A stretch of 20,826 nt of DNA from Aureobasidium sp. EXF-3400 (Eukaryota > Ascomycota > Dothideomycetes > Dothideales > Saccotheciaceae). The first letter of the stretch is position 1. Every line of letters begins with the position of its first letter. The notes under the pieces were generated by a model. It worked only from the letters and a program-made list of their open reading frames with translations, searched no databases and was not told the DNA's origin. Below are positions 1 through 10,820 of this stretch, piece after piece. The position numbers and the translations under genes are program-made. The stretch spans positions 1 to 20,826 of the forward strand of contig SWBL01000556.1 in the NCBI GenBank assembly GCA_024195585.1, written 5' to 3'.

Positions 1-570
1 ATTGCCAAAGGAACTTGATTTTTTAGACTACTGGCGCACGGCATGGTTATATACACAATCCGCCAAGAAGAGCCTTGGCTCCGGCATCGCAATAACAGAT
101 GCGGGCGCACGAGGTCCGTGAGTCACCCTGACCGTGTAACCCCCACACTTCTGTGTAACACCTTCCCGATCCTACCTATTTATCCAGCCGTTCTGTTGAC
201 AATACCTCTTGATAACACATACAAACGCTTGATCGATTTCTCTGCCTATCTGTCGCATGCACTTGCCTATCCCTTGGCCGCAGCTTGTCTATATGCGATA
301 TGCACATATCACCCCAAATCGGGCGGGTGATAAGGCTTAGCGCATCCTTTGCATGTCTTATCAACCTGTCTATCACGGCCTGAGGCTTGTGGTAGGGCAC
401 GATACTACATACCTAGTCACGATAAGAACCGCGACCATGATCGCGGGACCGATGGCCGGGGAAGTTATCTCATAGACAACTGTGCATGTCGGTAGAGGTA
501 TAAGTGATCGTAGCACTCATGACATAGATAGACACCCGCTTTCATCGTTCTCCCTTCTCTACCTGCAGAG
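1..570. other. Upstream region of the OPT transporter gene, no gene seen
   Basis: No reading frame here has an ATG in a good context plus recognisable protein content; the frames present are short and low in information. I see no tRNA-like arms. The only structured element I noted is a perfect 6-bp inverted repeat at 429-446, listed separately. The stretch most likely holds the promoter and 5' UTR of the downstream plus-strand transporter gene, and its left part may belong to a neighbour outside the window. Confidence 0.6.
429..446. promoter_or_regulatory. Perfect inverted repeat CCGCGA-N6-TCGCGG upstream of the OPT gene
   Basis: A 6-bp arm at 429-434 is exactly reverse-complemented at 441-446 around a 6-base spacer. 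The outer triplets are CCG and CGG. Fungal Zn(II)2Cys6 regulators usually bind paired CGG triplets, so this could be a regulator site about 125 bp before the transporter start codon. The repeat is seen directly; its role is inference, and an 18-bp palindrome can also arise by chance. Confidence 0.3.
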
Positions 571-3376
571 ATGATGAACAGGATCAGAAGACCTTTCCCG
601 GTTTCGCGCCGGGACACTGACTCTGTGCAGCTGAATACCCTAGAGCCTTCCAGACCTGCAGACAACTCCGACAAGAAAGGAGCCGAAGTTGGCGTTGAGG
701 CCGATTCGTCAGACATTGAGCATGGCCACCTTCAGGAAATCGAGGTAGACGTTGACAAGGTACTACACGATGGAGAAGTCAAAGATGTCGACGCTGACAC
801 TTCGCCATACCCTGAAGGTACTGTCTGAACTGTGGTCTTCACGAGTGTATGCTTCTAACATTTTATATTAGTTCGCGCTGTGGTTCCCGAGACTGATGAT
901 CCCAACATGCCATTGAACACCCTCAGAATGTGGATTGTAGGCATCATCTGGACAATGCTTGGATCTGGTGTCAACCAGTTTTTCTCCTTGCGGTATCCCG
1001 CCGTACATATCGTCTCGCTTGTTGCGGAGCTTCTTGCCTTTCCTATGGGAGTGGCTCTAGCGCACATCCTGCCTATATACACCTTGGACCTTGGCCGTCT
1101 TGGAAAGTGGAACATCAACCCGGATCGTCATTTTGTAAGTTAACGTATGATCAGTGTTTAACATGAACATGACTCATTGCTTCGCAGAATATCAAGGAGC
1201 ATGCCCTCATCACCATCATGTCGAACGTGACAATTGGCTTCGCTTCGGGATCTGATGCTTCGAACATGATACAAGCAGCCAAGAAGTTCTACAACTTCGA
1301 TCTCTCTGCTGGACTGGCTGTTCTCATGGTCTTGTGTACCCAGCTTCTTGGATTCGGTGTTGCTGGCCTTGGATCTCGCTGGGTTGTGGAACCTGCCTCG
1401 ATCATTTGGCCTGGCATTTTGGGCAATTGCGCTTTGCTTTCCACTTTGCATTCTAAATCAAATGCCATCGCCAACGGCTGGAAGATATCACGCCTTCGGT
1501 TCTTCTTCTTCGCATTGCTTGCAGCGTTCGTGTGGTATTGGTTCCCTGGCCTCATCTTTCCTGCTCTATCATATTTCACATGGATCTGTTGGATTGCACC
1601 CAACAATGCTGTAGTCAATCAGCTCTTTGGGATGCAAACTGGACTTGGAATGTTCCCACTCACCTTCGATTGGTAAGTGAAGCAGAAGGTATAAACACCA
1701 CGACTAGCGGCGGCATTTTGTCTCAGTCTGTACGCGAGGCCTGCAGGGTGTATTGAAACACCATCAGGGACGGCGTTTCGCAGAGTTGGGCGCACTCGTC
1801 TAGCAAAGCTGTGGTGTTCTTGCCCATCCGTCTTCGTGAAATCATGCTAATTGTACCTTCACTTTAGGTCACAGGTCGCATATAATACCAATCCTCTGTT
1901 GAGTCCTTTGAGTGCCGCACTCAACGTCCTAGCCGGCTTCGTTTTCTTCTTTTTGATCGTCACTCCAGGACTGTTCTACACCAACAAATGGTTTACTGGC
2001 TATCTACCAATGATGACTGCAGACGTCTATGATAATACCGGAGCCAGCTACAATGTCACCAGGGTCATCAATCCTGTGACCAAACGCCTTGATCCTGAAG
2101 CCTATCGTGCATACTCGCCTCCCTTCCTCAGCGCGACATTTGCGTTTGTGTATGGATTGTCATTCGCTTCCATTACCGCGGTACTCACGCATACATATCT
2201 CTGGCATGGAACCGAAATCTGGACTGCCCTTCGCGGAACGAGAAAACTTGATATTCATGGACGCTTGATGAAAGCATACAAGCCGACTCCTTGGTATTGG
2301 TATCTGATTGTTCTAGTGATTTTCACAGCTTTGTCTTGTGTCATGGTGGAGATTTATCACACTGATCTTCCCATCTATGGTGTTGCACTCGCTCTTGTCA
2401 TCCCGGCCATCTACTTTATTCCTTGCGCCCTGATTCAAGGTATCTCCAACGTCGACGCCAACCAGATCAACGTTTTATCCGAATTTATTGGTGGATATAT
2501 GTTTGCAGGAAAACCTCTAGCCAACATGATCTTCAAGATCTTGTCTACCGCGGTCGTCAACCAAGGCATCTTCTTTGTCCAGGACATGAAACTGGGACAT
2601 TACCTAAAACTCGCTCCTCGCACCGTCTTCTTCGCTCAAGGCTTCGCCGCCGTGCTAGGTGCTCTGACACAAACAGGCGTGACTCTTTGGATGCTCGGCA
2701 ACATCAAAGATATCTGCTCTTCCACCCAGAGCTCCAGTTTTACATGCCCTAACGGGAGAACAGTATTCAGCTCATCAGTGATCTGGGGCTTGATAGGGCC
2801 AGACCGTTTGTACAGTGTAGGAAAGCGCTACTCTTCGTTGTTACACTTCTTCTGGATTGGTGCTTTGACGCCTGTGATTACTTGGTACGCATACAAGAAG
2901 ACGGGAAAGAAGATTTTCAAAGATGTGAATTGGCCTTTGTTCTTTGTGGGCACGGTGAGTTCCGTGAAAGTACGATTTACTGCAAAACACTGATTGTATC
3001 CAGTACAATGTGCCTCCTGCCACAGGCATCAACTATACCTCGTGGGCACTGGTAAATTGGGTCTTCAACGGTTACATCAAGAAAAACTTTTTTGCCTGGT
3101 GGACAAAGTACAACGTGCGTAATCTTCTATCCCTTTGCCTTCCCCACTTATCATGCCAATAGCTGATCAAAACAGTATGTCCTCGCAGCTGCCGTCGACA
3201 CAGGCACAGCCATCGCCGGCATTATCATTTTCTTCGCTGTCAGCTATCCTGGCTACTCGATGCCAGATTGGTGGGGTACAACGGTGTTTGCGAACACACT
3301 TGATGCTGTGGGTGTTCCCAACTTGTCGTTGCCTGCAAGTGGTTTCTTTGGTCCTGCGAATGGAACTTGGACTTAA
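571..3376 (+). CDS. OPT-family oligopeptide transporter (six exons, 797 aa)
   Basis: Predicted plasma-membrane proton-coupled importer of small peptides or related compounds. Exons by hand: 571-817, 872-1134, 1188-1672, 1868-2954, 3004-3114 and 3176-3376, total 2394 nt in frame. Introns have GT-AG ends, and intron 1 has a TCTAACA branch site. Family hallmarks: an SPYPEVRAVV-type entry segment across the first junction, then TDDPNMPLNTLRMW; many hydrophobic segments; NVDANQINVLSEFIGGY near the middle; and DMKLGHYLKLAPR, the family's KIPPR-type block with Leu-Ala in place of Ile-Pro. The first about 90 residues are hydrophilic and acidic, as expected of a cytosolic tail. The start is the first of two adjacent ATGs, with G at -3. 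Length fits fungal OPTs (roughly 700-900 aa). Substrate cannot be assigned. Intron 3 (1673-1867, 195 bp) is about three times longer than the others but contains no alternative exon I could justify. Confidence 0.92.
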
Positions 3377-3668
3377 GGCATCTGATCTCCAAGAACGAAA
3401 GGATGCTTCTAAACGTGTATCATTGTCTTTTACGAGCCATGAGTGTGTTTATATGTGAATAGAATGAGTTCGTAGATGACATGGCGGCAATAAGTCAAGA
3501 TATCAAGGCGATCTGTATTACACAATGCGATTTCAACCAGGAATAAGTCTGAGAGATGTCGATCGGATGGTGCACTCCAGTGGAGATTGCCTTTTCCGAA
3601 AAGTATTGTGAAATAGTGCAATTATACACGATACTGTTCTAAGGATACGAGAGCCATTCTCAGCGATA

Positions 3669-5266
3669 TCAGAAGAAGCCAGGCTTGGGCAATTTCAGGG
3701 TGACCAGGGGGTCAATGCCAGGAAACGGAAGGCTATCAGATATTTGTGGATGTGACGGACGATTGAGTTGGGTCATGTTGCTGTTTGCCCAATCCATGAT
3801 GCTGCGATCTAGAACGATCGGATCGGCATCTTCGTCGTCGTCTGGATAGCCGAGATTCGATAGAGAATCGTCTCCAATACTTGGTAGAGGTAGGCTGTAC
3901 GCAGGAACGTTCCGCGAGCTTGTCCTCTCTAGTCTATCGTTCGGGAGTGCGGGTTGATTGTCTTTCGAGGTGGCAGCTTGAGTTGTCGTATGGCTTGGCT
4001 CTGCAGGTCTCTCTGGATCTTGTCTCGTAGCTCGAGTCCGCTTGGCCGGTTTGGGAACAGCTGGTCGGGATGCTAGACCGGCTTGTGCATACTTTTCTGG
4101 AAACCTTGTTCTCAGTCGATCGCGCAGGTCCGTTGGTGTCCTGCCATGTTCTCGGAACACTTCGTCTTTGCAGATAGAGACCCAAGATGGGCCTTGCTCG
4201 CGGAAGCCTTTTAGCAGAGCCTCGTCTTCTTCGTCCGTAAAGTTGCGTCTCGGTCGGCGTTGTGCCTTCCATAGAGTCTGTTCCGTGGAACCGGCTTGCT
4301 TGGGTTGTGCCTCAACTTCTGCCGCAGACTCTACTGGAGTTTTCTCTGCTGGTTTTGGCCTCTTGGATGTCTCAGTGGTTGCAGCTTCCTCAGATGAAAC
4401 TCTCTTGGCTTTTCGGGTTTTCCTCGCTCCACCATAAGCATCAGGACGACAAACTCTGAATCTGTAAAAACATAAGTCTAGCACTAAGGACAAGGAGTTG
4501 TTTTCAAGTACCTGTCTTTGAGGTCCACAGCTGTCCGTTTGTGGAACTGATAGTCTGAGCAAAGCAGTATCTTCTTCCAGTTACCAATGCCAAACCTTGA
4601 GACGCCTGCTAAGAGGTCATTGGTCTCTTGTTCAGTCCATATGTTGCGTCTAGAACGCTTTTCTGAAGGTTCTTGAGTGGCTTCAGCCGAAGCCCTGTGC
4701 TCCTGCTGGGTTACAGCAGGATTCGCATTATCAGCGGAAATAGGAATAGGTGCAGGCTTGCTGCTCCTTGAGGTAGACAGAAATACTTGTGCTTCCTCCG
4801 TACTGATGGAAGGCAGGAGACCCGCATCTGGTGGTGGCTGGTGGAGGCCCTGTAGGACAGGAGGAACACGGTGACGTTTTGCATGTCGTTTTGCTGGCAA
4901 CTTTGGCAATGTGAAGACTGCTTGATCAACATCTCGTCTATGAGAAGTATAATCGCCTAATCGAGGAGGCGAGTCTTCATCATTGAGTACGGCAGCAAGT
5001 GAAGTTGCAGATGACTGGTGAGGCGAGCGTCTCGCAAGCCTTGTAGCATCTGGTCCAAGATCATTACGTTGGCGCAATCTATTCCCTAGCAGAAACGGGT
5101 GTAGCTGCTCATTAGTCGTCCGGTCGAGTTGACGAGTACTTCCATCGAAGATGCCATGGCTCAAGTCACTGGGCTCAACTGGATTCGGCCTGTTTATATA
5201 CTCCAGCGATCCGGGTTGAGGTAGAAGCGTGCTTGGACTCCCTTGAAATGATGGATCGGAAAACAT
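3669..5266 (-). CDS. Two-Myb telobox DNA-binding protein, Teb1/Tay1-like (515 aa)
   Basis: Probable nuclear DNA-binding protein. Exon 1 is 5266-4512 and exon 2 is 4461-3669; the intron 4462-4511 (50 bp, GTACTT...TTACAG) lies inside the first Myb repeat and its removal gives VDLKDRFRVCRP. Myb 1 covers about residues 206-262, with W in RRNIWTEQE, GIGNWKKIL and the telobox-like VDLKDRFR. Myb 2 covers about 323-371, with RRNFTDEEDEALLKGF, SWVSICKDE and TDLRDRLRTRFP. A Lys/Arg/Glu-rich linker of about 60 residues joins them. The first 200 residues are disordered in character and basic around 120-135. Two Myb repeats with a telobox resemble the S. pombe Teb1 and Yarrowia Tay1 family, which bind TTAGGG-type repeats; Teb1 is also described as a transcription factor. 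ATG 5266 is the first in-frame ATG and has A at -3. The frame stays open upstream with no ATG, so a non-AUG start or spliced leader exon is possible. Confidence 0.85.
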
Positions 5267-5749
5267 ATTTGCTAGTGGGACATGGCATGTGGTTTTCGCA
5301 TAGTTACTGCATTGATTCGCATCTATGTGAGTGCTGTGGTCCTTGTGGAGATACTCAAGTCGATTCACGAGAGCGACAGAAGTGAAAAGGAAGGCATGAT
5401 CAAGCAGCCAAGAAACGTGCCGCGTTAGCGCTTTGGCTGTTGCTACTGTGGTAACCCTGTTCAAACTTGATAGTGCCGAAATGGATGGATGTCGATGCTA
5501 TCTAGTCGTTTATATGAACATGAACCAAGATATGCAAGCCCGACATCTCACGACAAGATTATGCTGTTCCCCTAGCATGGTGACTTCTTGCTTGAAATCC
5601 AGGTGGGAACAAGTCTGAGCCCTCTGCTCGGAAGCATTTTGCCATGACTTATAAAGTGGCTATAATCAACAGGTCAGACAACATTGCACTTGTTGCACTT
5701 GTGCAATGTTGATGGTAGCCAGATTACGGCGTTTCTACTATATACATAT
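5267..5749. other. Spacer between the double-Myb gene and SURF1, no gene seen
   Basis: This 483-bp stretch separates two minus-strand genes, so it should contain the 3' UTR of SURF1 and the promoter and leader of the Myb gene. The Myb frame is open through its right-hand edge without an ATG. A perfect 11-bp inverted repeat at 5679-5711 is listed separately. I found no other coding or RNA feature. Confidence 0.6.
5679..5711. repeat. Perfect 11-bp inverted repeat (potential hairpin) downstream of SURF1
   Basis: CAACATTGCAC at 5679-5689 is exactly mirrored as GTGCAATGTTG at 5701-5711, with an 11-base spacer that itself carries a second TTGCACTT-like copy. On the minus strand it begins 39 bases after the SURF1 stop codon, so it probably lies in that 3' UTR, where it could fold into an RNA stem or form part of a processing or terminator element. 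The inverted repeat is seen directly; the function is inference. Confidence 0.85.
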
Positions 5750-6770
5750 TTACCATTGGCCTGACTGGCGCACTCTACGAGCTGCACGAGACGAGGGCTT
5801 CTTTACGACCATCCAGAGCATGACAGATGTAGCAGCAGCCAAAGAATACCTGACAATTGTTAGGCTTTGTAAGGATGAGACAAGGAGTATCGACTGACCA
5901 TGTAAAGATGTATTGAGTGTGGTTGTTTCGAAGGTTTACCTCGGCTGGTCTTCCGATAGGGATGCCCTTTGCTTCTCTATCGTAAGACTCAACGAGGTCA
6001 GGTTTCATGGTTTCTTCAATCCACACGGGCTGGCTGCCTGTCAAATCGGCCATCTGTTGAACATCAGGGAAGTAGAAAGCACCCTGCTCGGGCTTGTTAT
6101 CAGGTGTGAACATGTTCTTCTTCCATGGCTCTCTCAACAGACCCTGAACGGTGACTTCGCCTTGCGGTAGGCCTTCGGGTCTAGCACGTTTGTTCGCCTT
6201 GTCTTTCGGAATCCAGCCTCGGCAGATGAGGATTTTGGTGTTGCCAGAGTAGCCTTCAAAGTCGCGTTCGAGGGGAGTCACAACCATGTAACCATCGTTG
6301 CCATCGAGAAGTCTGGGACCGATGAGCATTTCCTGGTCGTGGCGGAATTTACCAGTGGCGTAGACTCTTCTGTAATCGAAATCCTTTATGGCAGCTGGGT
6401 CGATGCTCGGAGGTAGAGGCAAAGGATCACGCACGAGGCGATCCTCGAAGCGGGCGATAAGTTCGGTCTTCCATCCTAGTCTCTGGACCTGCCATGAACC
6501 TAGGGCGAAGGCAGTAATTGGGATGACAGCCAGAACTAACAAGCCCCAGCCATGTTTTTTGCCGCCTACGCGAACGAGTTGAGGTTGGACGTCGACAATT
6601 GAAGTAAATGATGGGTCATCGGCAGGCTGGCTGGCATAGGATCTTCGTTGCAGAACTGGACGGGATTGTTGGCATTGTCGACATATCCAGGGCTTTGTTT
6701 GTGGTTGTATACGAGGGCGAGAAGACAGTGAGGCCAATTGGCGCAATATGGGCGACGGTCGAATCGACAT
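5750..6770 (-). CDS. shy1: SURF1/Shy1 cytochrome c oxidase assembly factor (323 aa)
   Basis: Inner-mitochondrial-membrane protein needed for cytochrome c oxidase assembly (maturation of Cox1). Exons are 6770-5899 and 5849-5750; the intron 5850-5898 (49 bp, GTCAGT...CTAAC...TGTCAG) splits the Trp codon of YIFTW and is phase 2. The product has an Arg-rich, acid-poor N-terminus, typical of a mitochondrial presequence (residues 1 to about 45); a first membrane helix about 74-92 followed by GSWQVQRLGWK, a family signature; the intermembrane-space domain with GYMVVTPLE and ILICRGWIP; then NLRNNHTQYIFTW leading into the second helix about 288-306, ending in VVKK. Both helices and the conserved flanks match the family layout. 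The start is the first in-frame ATG, in a strong context (CAAAATGTC). The last exon adds a short basic tail. It is divergent from SPT16. Confidence 0.95.
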
Positions 6771-7207
6771 TTTGAGTTGGTGGCAGGTGTCGATTGTGGA
6801 TGGCTCTTTCCTCTTTCGCACAGCGACTTGAAGCTCCACGCTGGTGACACGCGCCAAGACGACTGCTCGATTGTCGTGGGTCGCACCTTCTCAGCCAACA
6901 TCAACAACCTCTTCACTTTTTCTATTGTGCTGCTCTTTCCCTCTGTGAAAGCTTAGCTGTGAGAGGTCCGCAAGTAGCCAAATCATCTTTCGAGCGCCTC
7001 CATCTTCTGTCCGCTGGAACACTCCAGCTCACTCGCCGAAACACGACATCGCGACCCACGCGTAAAGCACCCCGTCGCAACTTCGACTTGCGCTTCGCCG
7101 CTACCAAACACTCTCCGCTTTGATATCTGACATTACCTTGTCCAACACCACATCCTACCTGTATCTCCGCCACCTCAGCTTACCTGCCGTGACAGCGTGC
7201 TGCCAAA
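6771..7207. promoter_or_regulatory. Divergent promoter region between SURF1 and SPT16
   Basis: The 437 bp between the two start codons must hold both promoters and both 5' leaders. The SPT16-proximal half is rich in C and T on the plus strand, as is common in fungal leaders. I saw no TATA box and no CCAAT/ATTGG motif, the latter being common for respiratory genes. I could not place transcription starts. Confidence 0.6.
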
Positions 7208-10200
7208 ATGGCCGACGAGGTGACGATCGACAAGGCTACCTTCCACAACCGCCTCTCGGCCTTCATCTCGCAATGGAGGCAGGACAAGCGCAATGGCGAC
7301 TCTCTGTTCGGAGGCGCCTCATCTATTGCCATCGTCATGGGCAAGTCAGATGAGTCTCAGGGCTTTTCCAAGACTAGTGCTCTGCAGTTCTGGTTGTTGG
7401 GCTACGAGTTCCCCTCTACCGTTTTTGTCATTACCCAAGACTCTATGCACATTGTCACTACCAAGAAGAAGGGTAACCACCTCTGAACCACACTCTACCA
7501 TTCGCCTGATGCTGACAGTTACAGCCACTTACCTCGAGCCTCTCAAGGACGGCAAGACACCTGTTGAGATTCTCGTCAGAGGCAAGGATGCCGCCGAGAA
7601 CGCAAAGCAGTTCGAAACTTGCCTAGACATCATCAAGAATGCCGGCGTATGTTTTACACCCCATTCTCGAGCTACTCTGGTTAACATGTTTTACAGAAGA
7701 AAGTCGGCGTTATCTCCAAGGACCCCTCGAACGGACCCTTCATCAAGGAGTGGAAGGATAGTTTCGCAACCATTTCCAAGGACGTCGAAGAGGTGGACAT
7801 CACATCAGCCATCTCAGCCGCTCTCAGCATCAAGGACGAGAAGGAGCTGCGCGCAATCCGCGATGCCTCGCGCGCATCCAGTGGCATCATGGCCAACTAC
7901 TTTGTCGACCAAATGTCAGGTATTCTGGATGAGGAGAAAAAGATGAGCCACAAGGCTCTGTCACAAAAAGTTGCCGACAAGATCGAGGACGACAAATTCT
8001 TCCAAAAGCTAAAGGTCTCGAGCGGTTTCGATCCCTCCCAGCTCGACTGGTCTATCTCACCCGTCGTACAAAGTGGCGGCAAGTATGATCTGAAACTCTC
8101 AGCCGAGCCAGACGACAGCAACTTGCACGCCGGCGTCATTCTTTCTACTCTTGGATTGCGCTACCTCAGCTACTGTTCCATTATTTCCAGAACCTACTTG
8201 GTCGACCCCAACAAATCTCAGGAGAGTGCCTACAAGCTGTTGCTTGCTGTACACGACAGCATTCTTAAGAACATGAAGGACGGTATGGTCGCAAAGGATG
8301 TCTACGCCAAGGCGATCAGCCTTATCAAGTCAAAGAAACCTGAGCTCGAGAAGAATTTCGTCAAGTCGGTCGGATATGGTATTGGTATTGAGACCCGCGA
8401 CAGCTCGTTCCCCATGAACGGAAAGAACACCCAGACTCTGCGCGATGGAATGACCTTCAGTATTACCACCGGCTTCCACGACATCGAGAACCCTAACCCC
8501 CAAGACAACAAGAGCAAGACATACTCACTGCTACTCACTGACACTGTGAGAGTAGGTGGTAGCGAGGGCTTAGTCTTCACCAAGGATGCTCCATCTGATC
8601 TTGAATCGACTTCCTTCTTCTTCAAGGACGATGAGGATGAGCCGGAGAAAGCAAAGCCCAAGCCAAAGAAGGACTCCCGTGTCGGTGCTGTTGCAAAGGG
8701 AAACATCACAAGCACTAGACTGCGCAGTGAGCGCAGCACACAGCCTAATGAGGAGAAGGAAGCTCAACGTAAGGAACATCAGAGAGAACTCCACTCCAAG
8801 AAGCAGCAACAAGGCCTGGAGAAGTATGGCGAAGGCACTGGCAACCTCAACGGCACCGAGGTGAAGAAGTTCAAGCGTTTCGAGTCGTACAAGAGAGACA
8901 ATCAGTTCCCTTCTCGCGTCAGGGATCTTATTGTCTTGGTCGATGTCAAGAATGCTAGCATCATTCTGCCTATCATGGGACGTGCTGTTCCGTTCCACAT
9001 CAACACTATCAAGAACGTCAGTCAGACTGAGGAGAATGCCTTCTCTTTCTTGCGTATCAACTTCCTGTCTCCTGGTCAGGGTGTCGGTAGAAAGGATGAC
9101 CAGCCTTTCGAAGACCCAATGGCTCACTTCCTTCGAAGCTTGACGTTCCGTTCGAAGGATACTGACAGAATGAACACCATCGTCGCACAAATCACTGACA
9201 TGAAGAAGGATGCTGTGCGCAAGGAACAGGAGAAGAAGGATCTCGAGGATGTTGTCGAGCAGGATAAGCTCGTCGAAATAAGAAACCGCCGACCTCAGCG
9301 TCTCGACAACATTTTCATGCGTCCCTCATTGGAGTCTAAGCGCATTGGTGGCTCGGTTGAGATCCATCAGAACGGTCTGCGTTATGCTCACATGGGTGGT
9401 GTCAAGGTTGATGTTCTATTCAGCAACATCAAGCACCTCTTCTTCCAGCCTTCTCAGCATGAACTCATCGTCATCATTCACTGCCACTTGCACAACCCCA
9501 TCATGATTGGCAAGAGGAAGACCAAGGACATTCAGTTCTACCGTGAAGCCACAGAGATGCAATTCGATGAGACGGGTAACCGCAAGCGCAAGCATCGCTA
9601 TGGCGATGAGGAGGAGTTCGAGGCAGAACAGGAGGAGCGCAGACGCCGTGTCCAGCTCGACAAGGAGTTCAGGTCGTTTGCCGAGAAGATCGCCGATGCT
9701 GGCAAGGGTGACAATCTGCAAGTCGACATGCCTTACCGCGATCTCGGTTTCAACGGTGTCCCAGCTCGCTCGAGTGTCTACATCCAGCCTACCACCGAGT
9801 GTCTTATCCAGATCACCGAGCCTCCGTTCACGGTCATCACACTTAACGACATTGAGATTGTCCATCTGGAACGTGTTCAGTTCGGCCTGAAGAACTTTGA
9901 TATGGTCATCGTCTTCCAGGACTTCCAGCGACCTCCAGTTCACATTAACACGATTCCTGTCGAATCGCTTGACAGTGTCAAGGACTGGCTGGATTCAATC
10001 GACACACCCTACTCAGAGGGTCCTCTCAACTTGAACTGGGGTACTATCATGAAGACCGTTACTGCTGATCCCCATGAGTTCTTTGCTGGTGGTGGTTGGT
10101 CCTTCCTTGCTGCCGAGTCAGACGACGAGGAACAGAGTGAGGAAGAGGAGAGCGCCTTCGAGGTCAGCGAAGAGGATCTCGCTAGTGACGAGAGCAGCGA

Positions 10201-10381
10201 GGACGAGTCAGACTTTGACGATGATGCCAGCGCCGATGCCAGTGAGGAGGAGATGAGCGAAGACGAGAGCGGCGAGGATTGGGACGAGATGGAAGAAAAG
10301 GCCAAGAAGCGCGACCGCGAAAGCGGCCTTGACGACGAGGACAGACGTCCTGCCAAGGGTGGCAAGTCCAAGAAGCGATAG
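7208..10381 (+). CDS. spt16: FACT complex subunit Spt16, histone chaperone (1023 aa)
   Basis: Nuclear histone chaperone that, with Pob3, reorganises nucleosomes during transcription and replication. Exons are 7208-7472, 7525-7646 and 7697-10381; introns are 7473-7524 and 7647-7696 (both GT-AG), giving 3072 nt in frame. Domains: an N-terminal catalytically dead peptidase-M24 fold (about 1-450); a charged linker with long Lys/Glu runs (about 455-530); the Spt16 dimerisation region starting near RDLIVLVDVKNASI (about 540); a PH-like, Rtt106-related middle domain containing PTTECLIQITEPPF and NFDMVIVFQDF (about 820-905); and a Glu/Asp/Ser acidic tail from about 936, ending in a Lys-rich tip (GGKSKKR). 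Length matches fungal Spt16 (about 1000-1040). The start ATG has a good context (AAAATGGCC). Intron 1 has a second in-frame acceptor 6 bases upstream, which would add two residues. It is divergent from SURF1 and convergent with the MFS gene. Confidence 0.97.
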
Positions 10382-10820
10382 ATCATACGGACCAAGCTTG
10401 ATGCTTAGGAAACATGTCTAACGAGCCTCTAATCAGAAGGGTGGTTTCTTGGTTGCTTTTCGAGGAGTTTCGGGCGTGCAAAGGGCGATAGGGATGGATT
10501 CATGACTAGCACTGACAAGCACTTGGGGGGTTTCAAACCCTTTTCAGGTAGTGGAAAACAAGACTCTTATTTCCGAGAAGCTCAGGTGCCCTTTTGCAAG
10601 CATTTGTCTCGTGAGAAATCGTTGTATATAAAAGAGATCCGTCAACTATAATAAATCAAAAGCCCAAACCAAGAACGCCACTCATGACAGCCTCCCAACC
10701 GGGGGTATATAACATCCTTTGAACCCATGCAGAACCACCCCAAGAACACCGTCATCTTTCATGCATACATGACCTTTCATATATTAAATCATGCCACCAT
10801 AAAATCTCTCTTTTCAGATG
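10382..10820. other. Convergent 3' region between SPT16 and the MFS gene
   Basis: This 439-bp spacer lies between two stop codons facing each other, so it should hold both 3' UTRs and polyadenylation sites. An AATAAA on the SPT16 strand is listed separately. A near-palindromic GGGTTTCAAACCC lies at 10528-10540. No reading frame looks like a gene. Confidence 0.6.
10650..10655 (+). terminator. Candidate polyadenylation signal of SPT16
   Basis: A perfect AATAAA hexamer in an A/T-rich run lies about 270 bases after the SPT16 stop codon. Fungal signals are degenerate and often differ from AATAAA, so the match is suggestive only. Confidence 0.35.

Noticed and set aside
8302..9190. Minus-strand open frames of 145 and 206 codons inside SPT16
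   Set aside because: They are antisense shadows of the long SPT16 exon, with Leu/Ser-rich content mirroring its codon bias and no recognisable domain.
9416..10395. Minus-strand frames of 175 and 128 codons at the SPT16 3' end
   Set aside because: The second is almost pure Ser because it mirrors the Glu/Asp/Ser acidic tail; both are shadows.
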